A stretch of 64,000 nt of DNA, from NCBI GenBank assembly GCA_023653785.1, contig JAMKCH010035279.1, forward strand, positions 124,001 to 188,000, in the 5' to 3' direction. The stretch comes from Ophioderma brevispina (taxonomy: Eukaryota > Echinodermata > Ophiuroidea > Amphilepidida > Ophiodermatidae). This document shows positions 24,613-37,386 of this stretch, piece by piece (positions within the stretch are counted from its first letter, which is position 1; each line of letters starts with the position of its first letter). The translations under genes and the position numbers were made by a program. A model generated the notes under the pieces. It saw nothing but the letters and a program-made list of their open reading frames with translations, had not been told where the DNA came from and ran no database searches.

Positions 24613-25034
24613 CACAGGGTTTGGCCCTGATCATTTATTGCATATCCGCCATTTTGGATTTTTGACCAATTTTCCTACATTTTGTGGATTTTGAAACCAA
24701 AGATGAATTTTGTCTTCAATTTTTAAATCTTAAATTAATCCTTATCCAATTATCTTTCATTGTCTTCCACCTAACTTTTTTTGATGACTATTTTTGTAAG
24801 CACCTAAAAACAATAGCTTCACGGCCGCCATCTTGGATTTTCAGCCAAATTTTTGTCAATTTGCTAGTTTTGTAGCATTTTGAAACCATGGACGAATTTT
24901 TTCTTCAAATTTTTCAGCCCACAAGTAATTCTGTGACAATAATCTTTCATATAATACAAGTTAAATGCTTGTCTTCGACTTAGTTATAATTTTTGAATAA
25001 ATGATCGAGCCGTCTATGTAAACGAAACCCTGTG
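24613..25034. mobile_element. 422-bp terminal-inverted-repeat element with internal tandem units
   Basis: CACAGGGTTT at 24613 is mirrored by AAACCCTGTG ending at 25034. A little further in, GATCATTTATT near 24629 pairs with AATAAATGATC near 24998. TA follows the right end. The left has AT, so the duplication is imperfect. Two internal units of about 180 bp each start with CCGCCATYTTGGATTTT (24646, 24825) and run to TTTTGAAACCA and GAATTTTGTCTTCAA-like strings. No coding capacity. Confidence 0.6.
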
Positions 25035-25089
25035 TAATATGAGGCTAAAGCCATCCAGTGAGCCTTAATATGAGGCTAAAGCCATCCAA
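25035..25089 (+). repeat. Short direct duplication
   Basis: TAATATGAGGCTAAAGCCAT followed by CCA occurs at about 25035 and again about 33 bp later. It abuts the right end of the preceding element. Confidence 0.8.
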
Positions 25090-27976
25090 CGATGGCGGCC
25101 AAGCCGCATTCAGTAATAGCCACTCACCCAAAATATCAAAAGAAATTACAGCAATATGTGCAAACCAAAAACCAATTTGGGTGCTGTTATGTGGGTCGGT
25201 CATGGGTGTTCCCAAGACCCAATACGACATCATCCTCGTCCGTTATTCATACAAAACATTCAGAAATAACCATTACAGTGGAGCTGATTCTTCAGCTCCA
25301 ACGGTTTTGGAATAAGAAAATATCCATTGACAACATATAAAAAAGTCCGAATTTTTCGTCAAGATCAGGTGGTCAAGATTTCGCGTTTACATGTTAAACT
25401 AATAGCGACGTCTAAATTTGGGATTTCTTGGCTGCTCACCCCTGCGTATCCTGTTAGATAACCTTTAACGGAGCAGTGTATGTTACAATATATAGGAACA
25501 AGTTGTACCAAATCTCCCTACATATCAACGTGGGACATATAAAAGTATTTAGAAAATAAATGACGCCAAATATCCACAAGAAATAGTGCAAATTTGGTAA
25601 AGGTTAAACTTTTCTTTCATGATTAAAATTCAAATTCACACCAGGTGCTGGCTTCGCCCTAGTTTTTAGCATATTTAAAAAAAATAGTTTGCACCACGAT
25701 TAAAGTTGCCTGGAGAATTTGCGTTTCTTTTATTTCGTCAACGAGAATAAAAACCTATTTCATGAGGGCGTGCTTTGTTACAAATCACATGATACTGGCA
25801 AATGAAATGACTGATTCACACCTGAAAATTAGATCTCGAGGGGGATTAACTACTGCCTTCTGTCTGAAGCAGGTGTCAGTGCTAATAATCGATAGCTCAT
25901 AAACGCGTTAAGGTTTTTAATGTAACGTGTCGACGCTAATTGGTATGCTTAAATTGGGACCAGTGTTACCCATTTTCGTTTTTTTTCTAAATATTCCTTG
26001 TTAACAAAATACAGCTTAAGTACAATGCCACAGCTAGGATTTTATGAAAGGCCTCTAGATTGAGTATTAAAGGGACATAACACGCTAATTTTTAGTTTAC
26101 ATATGTGATAGCTTATGTTGAAACGATTCTCAATATTGATGATATTACAATAAATCAATTAGCTAATAAGAAGACCAAAATGAAATCGGGAACTGATGGG
26201 CACATCAATGTTGCCAATAATCTCACGGCCATAGTGACGTTTCGGCCATTTTCCGGCCATTGCTACGTCATGTCTATAGTTTGTTCCATGATGATTGTCA
26301 ATACAAAGTAATTTACTTTTGAGTATCTAACATGTCTAATACACGAATCCGGTTTGACAGATTCCAACACCTCACTGGCAGCCATAGCTGGGGTGCATCC
26401 TGCTTGAATTCACCCAAATGTGCAGATTAAGTGTAGCTTTTGAATTCTACTTAATCAAGCGTGGTATAGACGTACAAAAGATTTGGGTAGGTTTTGGGTT
26501 GGATGCCCCCCAGTAATGGCGGATCAATTCTGACCATCATTTGGCTGGTCGGATTTGTCTATAGGTTTGTATGCCTTTGAATCGACGCACATCTGCAGTG
26601 ATTATATTCCAATAAAGAAATAACTACTTCACAGATTAACCTCAATACAACTAACGAGTAGGCCTCATTACTTCGGATGTAAAGATTATACCACAGTATC
26701 CCAATGAAGAGTAGAGCCAATTGAAGTCCCACCTGTCCCATACCACCGTTCAGCTGCCCAGATAGCAAAATAGTGTCATTCTAGCTAAGGTAAGCATTGA
26801 AGGTCTCAATTGATTTTACGCGGAGAATTTCAAGTAATTGTATAGCATGTGGCATTGAGGGACTATCACATGAATGGCTCTACTCGAGCATTTCATGCTG
26901 AATAGCGTTTCGTTTGACATTTAGTCCCGCTTTTTAAAAACTTAGAATACAGTGACATTTTGTGAGACACACTTTATAATCGGCTAAAATTCTAACATTC
27001 CATCACACACCTGCTTTATTTGTTGGCAACAAAGCGAGAACAATAAGCAAAGTGTAGCGTGATGATCTCCTTTAAAGGATTTCCTTTAAGGTAGTTTGTA
27101 ACCAGGATAGCTGTGATCCGGGTTTGTCTCAGATAAAAACACCAACATATGCAGATTTGAAATAAGATGTTAAAGTACTAGATACTATGAGTAATCCACT
27201 CAAGAGGTTTAAAATATTTGAAATTTGCAAGAATAGCTCAAACGTGAAGGATAAGTCTGGAAAAATTCTAGTAGGCTATTTTTTCCAACTGAAATATTGA
27301 CAGAAATGTAAGAAATCACGTGTGGTAGTAAGTGTCCGTGCGGACAGTAATGGCTTAAATAAAGGTTGTCTTTGGTCTTATCATTTTTGAGGATGCCTAT
27401 ACTTGTTACAGATATGCAAAAATATGATTTCGTTTTCTATATTCTGATTTAGCATATCACCGATAATGCCTTCAATAGTCGCAGACCATTGGTCTTAATA
27501 AGACTGTTGCCCGTTCTTGTATGAACTAACCTTCATCGAAATTGAAGCAGACATTCGATGTGGTAAGCGATAACATCGCATACTCCATACATATAACTCA
27601 AATTAGGTTAAAAAGCGGTTGCAATGCCGTTTTTCCATCACAGCGACCCCTATAAGTAAAATTAGGCTCACAAAGTGACTGCAATGCTGTTTTGCCATTA
27701 CCACGTTAACCTCGAATGTTACTTTTTCGGATTATGTCTCATTGCATTTTCTCCGAGTTGTAATGGCGCCATAGATCTATAGTACTAGTGTCTTTGACTA
27801 AAATTGCTTACACAAACGAATATTTTAAAGTGTAATGAAGGGAAATGAGAAACAAATTGATTCCCAGTCTATAGTCTATATGCCATTTAGTAATTGTCCT
27901 AGAACTTTATGTTCTCAATTGAGACGGTCATTGTTCCCTACATAGTGAAGGCAATTCGCTACATAGTAAACAGATA
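25090..27976. other. Intergenic with minor repeats
   Basis: No gene is recognised. TTAAAGGGACATAACACGC near 26068 looks like one terminus of a TTAA-type element, but no matching right end was found. Two similar stretches of about 70 bp near 27600 and 27655 (AAATTAGG, then GCAATGC, then TTTTTCCAT/TTTTGCCAT) form a degenerate direct repeat. Confidence 0.4.
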
Positions 27977-28287
27977 GTGTACACCCAGAGGGTGTTTGGA
28001 ATCAATCCCACAATACATTGCAATGTACCTATACTGTATTGTACAAAGCGCATGTCAGTACTTAAGATAAAAAGTGTTCAAGAAGTTTAAGGACCACAAT
28101 ACATTTCATGATCATGAAAAAAATTCCCCCTAAGTACTAGCACCTTGTGGGTTACAATGAGTGTAAAAGTCACAATTTTTATGTGTTAAGAATAGGATTT
28201 TTGTGGGATCACATGACCTTATTGAGGTGAAATTTCCCAAAACTGGTGCATTGTGGTATTGACTCAATACACCCTCTGATGTACACC
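27977..28287. mobile_element. 311-bp terminal-inverted-repeat element
   Basis: GTGTACACCCAGAGGGTGT at 27977 pairs with ACACCCTCTGATGTACACC ending near 28287. Complementarity continues inward through AATCAATCCCACAATACA and its counterpart TGTGGTATTGACT. The arms are about 43 bp with few mismatches. Frames across it are not credible genes. The target duplication is not clear. Confidence 0.65.
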
Positions 28288-31189
28288 CTTGATACGTCCA
28301 ATGACGTTCGTTTACCGAGAACCAACCGAGAATCCCAAAAGAAATTCTCGAGTATATTAGATACGAAAATATATTTCTCAAGCATTCCTTTTGTAGCACA
28401 TCCTTGGAATTAAGTAAAATAAGATTAGCCCCGCACTAAAAAATAACAAAACGCAGACCGATTAACCAACCGACAGGCAAACATATGGACAGACACGAAA
28501 CTATTTTGCTTCTGGATTATCCTTGTGTTCCCCGATCAAAACGTGCGTCCTGTAGACATTACTACAGAATCCTGAAGTATAAACCGTTAAGATGCTGGAG
28601 ATTTGAACAATATAAGTAAATAAATAAATTAAAAAAAAAAAATGGTTATGAGTATACGTCGTTATCTATTGGTATTATATATCAACGCGTTACATTGTTT
28701 GTTTGTAGAAAGTTAAACCTCTGGCCTCAAGGGGTATCGCTTATTACTTTGTCAGATCCAATTGTCATCATAGGTATCAACTTCAAGTTATTGACGTTAT
28801 TTTTTGAGTGCAATTTGTACGGATTGTAAGGTTTTATATAGTAGTTACATATAGGCAATTATTTTTATCCACATACCAATACCGGTATAAAGGATCGTTT
28901 CTAATCTTAAGACGGATTTACATTGATGGAAAAGTTCCATGGGACGGATCTGCTCCAAATCCAAGTCCAAGTAGTTGCAATCGTCAGGGGAACTGCACAC
29001 TTATACATTAATCTATTTTGACTAGAAATCATATAGCAAAGATTTCATCGCTAACACAAAAGCCGTCGTGGGAATAAAGCAGTAGTTTGCTTAAAGTTTG
29101 GCTATCAAAATAGAGTGTGAGGGATTCAAGGGGATCCATGTTGTAAGAAGTAGTTAGAAAATGGGCATACAGAAATAGCCTCATATTATGAAGCAAGTTT
29201 GTAGTCGCAACTAAAGTGCAACCAAAATGGTGCATTTTCATGATTACCGTGCGCGGATATGACAATACAATGAGTTATTTAATTCTAACAGGTGGTTCGG
29301 AAATATTGTTTATATATACGCACATACTTGGAAATTTTGAATCTATCGTATCTAATTTCCCAAACGGTTTTACTGGTGAAGGCCATATGCGGGGTCAGTA
29401 ATTTATATGATTAAACATTACTTGCGCTGCTCACGAGTGGGAATTGGGCTGTGCAAATGAAGTAGGGCTATCTACGACAGATAACATCCAAGGCGGGTCC
29501 CTAAAGACCTTTCCGGCGCGCTATGAAAAGAATAGATAACGGATGGCTTCATAGAGTAATGATAATATCTGAACGAATGCTGTAGACACTATCAGGACAA
29601 ACCAAGATTGTAGTTTCACTCTTCAAGTTATTAGAAACGACCAAGTTATTAACTATTTAGTAGTTCATTATAAATGTATTAGTAAATATATACAACAATT
29701 CTGACGGAGTACAAGGATTGAAAGAGAAGATAAGGGAAAGAGAAAGAGAGAAGCAAATAAAAGAGATAACAGAGAGGCAGAGCGATGCTAGCGAAGTTTA
29801 GATACACGCTTGATGCGTGTAAACGTGTGCGAAACGTGGGATTCTTTTGTTCGGTTGAACCATGAATATGAGCAAAAGAATGTTACATTCCACCCAAACA
29901 CACATGCCTTGCGCATGGCACCTAGTAAAATTGTCGTGCTTCATACTACGCGCTTAGTGGCCTTCATTTACCTTTGGCTTGATTTCCTGAAAAAAAAATA
30001 CTTCTATCTTTATCCCACACTTACACACTAGTAACGTTTAGAAGTTTTAGTTAGAGATGGATGTTTTATTGATGAAATAAATTTGAAAAAGCACTATTTT
30101 ACACCGTAACCATTTCAAACATAATTTACTATGCGTAAATGGTTTGCATCTATATGTTGAAAGTACTGCGAAATGAGCATGCGCTAGTGCTATAAAGACG
30201 GAAAGCCAAATGAATGTCACAATCTGTAGTATGAGGTCAACGTACTTTGAGTAATCAAATAAGTGCAGGTTTTCTTGTCTATCGACTTCAAAAATAGAAT
30301 TCTGCAGGCACAAGTTAGTAAGGTGGGGCTAATGGCGAAGTATAATTGGAACATCAAGCTGTAACGTATAGACCAGGGCTTCTTAAACCAGCTAGTCAAA
30401 AGTCATAAATGACTTAGCATGTTTGGACTTCTTGACGGGCTTCTTGAGTAGTATGATTATACACGCCTCAGAAAATTTTAACAATTAAAGGTGAAAGTTT
30501 CGATTCCAGTCTAGCCTCGCGGGCATAGCTTTACATGATACTCTAATAGTGGCTTGATTGATAGTCTAGACCTAAGCTGTTGACTTGTTCCCTCAAGAAG
30601 TACTTTGGTTATTATCATTTAATCCGTTTCCAACCGGTAGGCGACAATGTATACTCTGTTCAACAAACAAGTATATCGAACTCATGGGATTGGTTATCCT
30701 TCAGTGTCCTTCTATAGACGCGTCTTTCCATAGCGATGGATTTAACCACATGGGTGTCACGGTATCTCGACTCCTTCGGGATACGCACGTACTAGTTGAA
30801 TACTCATGTATTTTAAATTTGATTATTTTGTAGATTGCTGAAGGTCTTTATAACTTTGAGCAGGGCACTCAAAAATGGAAAGAATTGATTCCGCCTCCAA
30901 TGTATTGTTTTCAAGTAGTGATACTTTACGCAATCTGATTGTATAAATTAATAAAACATTAAGCTGTGTTTTCAATTATCTTAAAATATAATTAATATAT
31001 TCTTTCCGATTCAGGTAATTACCCGTTTAAATGTAATTGTTCTCAAATGTAATTCATGTATACAATTGCGTTTAAATATGGCATGATTATAGAAATCAGG
31101 TGCATAAATTTTAAAGCATGAAGATATAATTGATAAAAGCAAATAAATACTCGTACACCTGAAAACTTCGGAATTGCGGTATTTTCTCC
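28288..31189. other. Intergenic, nothing recognised
   Basis: Contains a short A-rich run (28615-28642) and a purine-rich stretch (about 29718-29780). No gene, tRNA or recognisable mobile element was identified. Confidence 0.4.
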
Positions 31190-32895
31190 GGTCCTACGGT
31201 TGGGTCGAAACTGTTGCGACGTATGCAAGATTCAGGAGAGGCGTTTCTTTATACACCCTACTGGTATGAGCCCGAAAAGACTGGCATCAAGCATGTATTA
31301 ATTCAAAAAGATGTTTCAGGAAAAGGCGATGGCGGAGTACAGGCAGATAGTTACCAAGATCCCTTCGTATTTGAAGTCATAAAGAACAAAAATCTCACAT
31401 GGAGTTCCCATTTCTTAAAAGAATTATAATCTTTAAATGGGATTTTAAAGAGAAATGGCTAATCTTATTGGTGCCCTTAAGTATCGCCAAATTGAATTTT
31501 AAATTATTTATAGAACCAGATACATGCTTTTCAAACTCGTCTTTTAATCGTTCTACCCGCTGTATTATGCCATCCCTAAAAGTCATTAATGATATGATCA
31601 CATCTTTAAATTTAATTGCCTACAAACATCTGTCATCTGGTGCGTAAAATGGATTTCCGTTGAATTACTTAAGTATTCTTTACCCAGGAATTAAAATTCA
31701 TTGATCGATCCATTTTTCCTTGTCAAATACAGGTGGATTCGTTACACTCCATTTATTTTATTACTTTTGCTACAAACCTCGAATATGTTTTTAAAATTGA
31801 ATTTAGATCCTCCACAGACAATGATATCAAAAGCGTATACGATTTGCGGATGATTTTATCAAATACCTAGAAACGGTAATTGTATTTTTATACACCTATT
31901 TTTAATTTAGTTGACGAATTATTCATGAGATTGCTGCCTCTGAAATTGGTTTACTTTATGTAGAATGCCATCACAAACTTTCCAAACCCGTTAATTATCC
32001 AGGAAGTTCTTCATAAACCTCATTGCTTTTCAGACGTGCTGGATATGCGCCTATGGCACACTGTTATAGAAACCATTGAAAACTTGCAAGACTGACAATA
32101 ACATACTGTTATCCAGGACAGTGATTTCACGTTTTTTTTCTCGATTTTGAATGTGAAGTAGACATAACTTCAGGATATGCTCAACATAAAAATATACACT
32201 GGGAAAAGGCACATTTATTCATTGCAATAAAAGATTGCAAAACAGCAGAAATAATTTTACAGTGTTTGTAAATGTACGATTTCCTACCGACAGCTTTCTC
32301 TCATTGCCGGTTAGTTACCGTAATTTTACGATTTTTTAGAAAGTCAAAAATCATACTTGATAATGCTTTTAAGTCACTTTAAAATGAAAGGCCTGTTTGT
32401 ATGTCTTTCACGTGTACTTTCATGCTTAAAATAAATTCAAACAACATGTCCATTTGACAGCAAAGAGAATCTTTATCTGTAAAAGTACAGGCATTTACTA
32501 AACGGTGCTCCTCGTATATTTACGACGATTGTAACACAGCACACGTGTTTTGCAAAATAAATCAACTTTTAATAAAATGAAATGTAAGTATTTCTATACA
32601 TTAATTGAGAGGAAAAATCTGGTGATTCGACACTTATTGAAAGAAATATAACGATGGTAGATATTTAAGTCACATACTGCATATCTATATTTATTAGAAA
32701 CGGTTGGGGTGTGATTTGACTTACGGTAATAATAGCGCAAATTGTGAATCCATTACCTAAGGGGGGTCTGGGTTTTTAAATCCGATTTTCGATTGCAATT
32801 TTCGTGACTTTACCAATAGATTACATTATGCATGTTGTATATCATATTGTAGCCCATGATGCTTAGTTTTGAAAAATTGGTATTATTGTGATCTT

Positions 32896-32909
32896 GTTGC
32901 CATGGTAAC
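32896..32909. promoter_or_regulatory. X-box-like palindrome 1 (RFX-type)
   Basis: GTTGCCATGGTAAC fits the RFX X-box consensus (GTNRCC, 0-3 bases, RGYAAC). An ATTGG (inverted CCAAT) follows about 14 bp later in CTCTGATTGGCT. Motif match only. Binding is not shown and no gene lies next to it. Confidence 0.4.
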
Positions 32910-33020
32910 TGAACAGGGCCTCTGATTGGCTAAATACGGAACAAATGTTACACCAAACTTGGGTAGAAGGTGCATGGGTATATAGTGCGCAGAAAACCAT
33001 GAAGCCGGATTCTGTATATG

Positions 33021-33034
33021 GTTGCCATGGCAAC
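33021..33034. promoter_or_regulatory. X-box-like palindrome 2 (RFX-type)
   Basis: GTTGCCATGGCAAC is the perfectly palindromic form of the RFX X-box. CTGACCAATCAGG follows about 7 bp later and contains CCAAT. In copy 2 the matching site has lost six bases and reads GTTGCAAC. Motif match only. Confidence 0.45.
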
Positions 33035-33115
33035 CAGCAGCTGACCAATCAGGAAACTTGAAGCCCAAAGCATTGTTTCAACTTAACCAACTTAAATGAC
33101 TCAAAACCGGGCCAA

Positions 33116-35250
33116 TGGTTGGGTCAAAACTTTTGCGACGTATGCAAAATTCAGGAGAGGCGTTTCTTTATACACCCTACTGGTATGAGCCCGAAAAGAC
33201 TGGCATGAAGCATGTATTAATCAATCAATCAATCAATATTTATTTTGTTCATCACAAGATACAGCAAAATATAGTACGATTAATAATAATAAGTGATATA
33301 TATAGTACAATGATAATTGAAGTATTGAGGAAAATATATTATAGACACAAGTGATACTTTAAATAAATAAATCATTGAGACAATAACTGAAGGGAATTAG
33401 GCACAGACCTGCCAACATTACAGGATTTTCCTGGCAAAAAAATTAAGATTTAAATTAAGATTCTTTAATTCAAAAAGATGTTTCAGGAAAAGGCAATGGC
33501 GGAGTACAGGCAGATAGTTACCAAGATCCCTTCGTATATGAAGTCATAAAGAACAAAAATCTCACATGGAGTTCCCATTTCTTAAAAGAATTATAATCTT
33601 TAAATGGGATTTTAAAGAGAAATGGCTAATCTTATTGGTGCCTTAAGTATCGCCAAATTGAATTTTAAATTATTTGTAGAACCAGATACATTCTTTTCAA
33701 ACTCGTCTTTTAATCGTTCTACCCGCTGTATTATGCCTTCCCTAAAAGTCATTAATGATAATGATTAACATCTTTAAAACTTAATTGCTTACAAACATCT
33801 GTCATCTGGTGCGTAAAATGGATTTCCGTTGAATTACTTAAGTATTCTTTACCAAGGAATTTAAAATTCATTGATCGATCCATTTTTCCTTGTCAAATAC
33901 AGGTGGATTCGTTCCACTCCATTTATTTTATTACTTTTGCTACAAACCTCGAATATGTTTTGAAAATTGCAATTTTGTTATTTGTTTGTTTGTGTTAACC
34001 CTCATTACCACGCCTTTTGCTGATGATTTTTTAAATACTACTCAAGGATATCAAATACCTAGAAACGGTAATTGTATTTTTATACACCTATTTTTTAATT
34101 TAGTTGACGAATTATTCATGAGATTGCTGCCTCTGAAATTGGTTTACTTTATGTAGAATGCCATCACAAACTTTCCAAACCCGTTAATTATCCAGGAAGT
34201 TCTTCATAAACCTCATTGCTTTTCAGACGTACTAGATATGCGCCTATGGCACACTCTTATAGAAACCATTGAAAACTTGCAAGACTGCAAATAACATACT
34301 GTTATCCAGGACCGTGATTTCACGTTTTTTTTCTCGATTTTGAATGTGAAGTAGATATAACTTCGGGATATGCTCAACATAAAAATATACACTGGGCAAA
34401 GGCACATTTATTCATTGCAATAAAAGATTGTAAAACAGCAGCAATAATTTTACAGTGTTGTAAATGTACGATTTCCTACTGACAACTTTCGCGCATTGCC
34501 AGTTAGTTACCGTAATTTTACGATTTTTTGACAAAGTCAAAAATCATACTTGATAATCAATTATGGTTTTAAACTGAAAGGCCTGTTTGTATGTCTTTCC
34601 CGCGTACTTTCATGTTTAAAATAAATTCAATGACAGCAAAAAGAATCTCTATCTGTAAAAGTACAGGCATTTACTAAACGGTGCTGCTCGTATATTTACG
34701 ACGATTATAACACAGCACACGTGTTTTGCAAAATAAATCAACTTTTAAAAAATGAAATGTAAGTATTTCTATACATTAATTGAGAGGAAAAATCCGGTGA
34801 TTCGACACTTATTGAAAGAAATACGGTGGTAGATATTTAAGTCACATATTGCATATCTATATTTATTAGAAACGGTTGGGTGTGATTTGAATTACGGCAA
34901 TAAAAGCGCAAATTGTGAATCCATTACCTAAGGAGTCTAGGTTTTTAAATCCGATTTTTGATTGCAAGTTTCGTGACTTTACCAATAGATTACATATGTA
35001 TGTTGTATATCATATTGTAGTCTATGATGCATAGTTTTGAAAAATGGGAATTATTGTGATCTTGTTGCCATGGTACCTGAACAGGCCTTTGATTGGCTAA
35101 ATACGGGAACACATGTAACTGCTTAACGGTAACTTGCATTTACACCAAACTTGGGTAGAAGGTGCATGGGTATAGAGCGCAGAAAACCATGAAGCCGGTT
35201 TCTTTTATATGGTTGCAACCAGCAGCTGACCAATCAGGAAAGTTTATGCC
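33116..35250 (+). repeat. 1.9-kb direct duplication, copy 2, interrupted
   Basis: Alignment with copy 1 starts at GGTTGGGTC (33117), breaks at about 33220 for a 245-bp insertion, resumes at AATTCAAAAAGATGTTTCAG (about 33467) and ends near CTGACCAATCAGGAAA (about 35240). It retains sequence at about 33965-34045 that copy 1 has replaced. No coding function is supported. Confidence 0.85.
33220..33466 (-). mobile_element. Truncated non-LTR retrotransposon 3' end inserted in copy 2
   Basis: This stretch is missing from copy 1 at the same site. Read on the minus strand it ends with GAACAAAATAAATATTGATT followed by three more TTGA-type units. An AATAAA-bearing 3' end with a short tetranucleotide tail is characteristic of CR1/L2/RTE-like LINEs. 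It is 5' truncated, with no reverse transcriptase left. The family is inferred from the tail alone. Confidence 0.6.
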
Positions 35251-36507
35251 ATAATTCAAAATTGAAGCTTAAATTAAAAAAATCCGGCTTCAGAGTTTCA
35301 TAGCCTCATGGATGCTTGATATCTGTGCGAAATTTCACGTTGATACGATCTTTGGTTTTTGAGTTACGTTGGTTCATGTTTCATAAAATCCCGATTGTCA
35401 CCATTTGAGATATAGAGCAAAACGTATTCGAAAATAATAACATTGTGAAAAATTAATAATTTGGTCCAGATTACATTTATTTTAAAATATAAATTATTAC
35501 ATCTTTTGAGTGCATGTTGGTGCAAATAGGGGATGATCTAATGGGTTAATTATTTTTTTTAAATAACTGTCTTAAATATCACCGGGTGAGTGGAAATAAA
35601 GAAATATATACGAAATGTTATCGAGCCGAAAATTTAGACTTTGTTTGATGCATAATTGAATTATTGTCCCTGACCACAATCCATTCAGATTGATTTTTAA
35701 TACAAGAAATTTAGAGAGTAATCCGTAATCAATTCCCACCTATAGTTCCCCTCCGACGGCACCCCTTTGAGCCATTGTTGAGGCTAAAGATTTAAGAAGT
35801 ACATGAGTCACTTGGAGCAAGGCAATAACTCTGTGATGTTGTGTAATACATGTATAAAGCTGCGCCTTGCACAGACTGATGCCATCAGTAACAAAGTACA
35901 CCGTAGCCTCTTTCAGTTTTAAGTGCTGCTTTAAATGTTTCCAGGTTTTATAACATTTATTACCACCGACATAAAACGGTTATTATAATATTCAAAGGTA
36001 TATAAGCTGTCTCAATCTCGTTATTGTGTCTTAAATAAAGCGAGCAAAACATGTCTGTAATTTTGCATCAATCTTCGGGATGATTGTTGGTCTATTAAGC
36101 AATAACTCACGAAAGTCTTACTTATCATCACCTTTTCCCTTTCATTCTAACAACATTGTCACACTTAAATTTTAGCTATATTTGGATCCCTTGAGGCACG
36201 AATTTTAGTACAATATTTATCTTCTCCACAGAAGAAAACGCGTCAAGCGGAAAGCCCAATGTCCGATATGACCTTATATGTTCAGACTTGAAATTCTTCT
36301 AGGGGTTGGTCACGGCGATCTTTAAGACAGACTTTAAACCAGTTCCTTACATTTATTCAATGCTCCTTTTTTCTTTCGTTCATTAATTCAGTCAGTTCTT
36401 TATTCATTCAATCATACTTACATGAACCACCCGATTATATCAAAATAACAATCAAAATATCATGTACCGAATACAACAAATAAAATCCCGCAAATTAAAA
36501 CAGTTAA
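35251..36507. other. Intergenic, nothing recognised
   Basis: No gene, repeat relationship or structure was identified. Confidence 0.4.
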
Positions 36508-37386
36508 GGTAGAAAGATCCTAATCAAAAATGTTTTTCCTTAAAGAAATCAATTTTCTGTTTTGTCCAGTTTTTAGTAATTTCAACCATGAAAAATCCAA
36601 AAATGCTAATTACCATATTTTTTAAAATAATTTTTAAGGGAACAAACATTATTAAAATAATGTTTGTTCCCTTAGCAACGCGTTTAGACCTTAGTTATGG
36701 ATATTTTGCAAAAACTTACAGAAATACAAAAAAATGGATACACTTTGTTCTACAGACCAGGGAATCAGGCAAATACAACCTCTTTTACAGAGGGCCTAAG
36801 GAAAGTAATGTAATGGCTGCAAGAACACTGGTGATGTTAATTGACCATTAAGTTTCCGAAAACCTATTTTTGCCTATTTCTCAGTTTCTATTTTTGGACC
36901 AAAGTGTCATTTTTGATGCACAATATCTCCAGCTTTGTTTCTTCAAATAAAATGCCATTTGCCAGAGTTTTTCATTAGATGATACTGCTTGTACTGACGT
37001 TTTTTATTTTTTTAAAAGCCTACCCCGGTTTCGAGTTATTAGCATTAAACATATTAATGAGCTGTGAAATTCATGTAATTTTCATATTTTTGAAAATTAA
37101 TCAAAACCTTTTCATAAATTAGAAAAAAATCGTCAGTACAAGGCAAATTGTGTAATTATCATAAATACCAAGTTTTATGTTGACAGGTTGTACACTATGG
37201 CCAAGAGAACGCATCAAAAGTTCTTCAAAATGGCAACCATTGGCAGCCATATTGGATCTCTCATTTGCATAATATATTCAGAAAGTGTCGGATTGCACAT
37301 AATTCCACATATACCTTAATATTATGTATGAAAAGACATGAAAAATTTTTAAATTAAGACTTTAGTTTGATTAGGATCTTTCTACA
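36508..37386. mobile_element. TTAA-flanked 879-bp element
   Basis: GTAGAAAGATCCTAATCAAA at 36509 pairs with TTTGATTAGGATCTTTCTAC ending at 37385. TTAA lies outside both ends (36504-36507, 37387-37390), with one unpaired base at each tip. TTAA duplication fits piggyBac-type or related elements. The 87-codon plus-strand frame (36588-36851) has no transposase similarity that I recognise. A perfect palindrome at 36636-36673 sits inside. Confidence 0.75.
36636..36673. repeat. Perfect 38-bp palindrome
   Basis: AAGGGAACAAACATTATT is followed by AA and then its exact reverse complement. An 18-bp perfect stem with a 2-base spacer inside an older element suggests a tiny hairpin insertion or a palindromic duplication. 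Confidence 0.85.

Larger units (their letters stand above)
31190..33068 (+). repeat. 1.9-kb direct duplication, copy 1
   Basis: GGTTGGGTC near 31197 starts an alignment that recurs about 1.92 kb downstream and continues through GCGTTTCTTTATACACCCTA, TCTTATTGGTGCC, CAAATACCTAGAAACGGTAA and ACTTGGGTAGAAGGTGCATG. The copies differ by a few percent substitutions and several indels. One internal piece (about 31795-31860) is unrelated to the same place in copy 2. Frames are not constrained: differences in the 31214-31429 frame are mostly amino-acid changing. Copy 1 carries two intact X-box-like palindromes near its right end. Confidence 0.85.

Noticed and set aside
26060..26330. A TTAA-type MITE starting TTAAAGGGACATAACACGC
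   Set aside because: No matching inverted right end was found, so at most a fragment.
31214..31429. Frame starting MRRMQDSGEAFLYTPYW, also present in the 33.1-kb duplicate
   Set aside because: Differences between the copies are mostly amino-acid changing (D/N, I/M, F/Y), so no coding constraint is visible. One copy is cut by a LINE tail.
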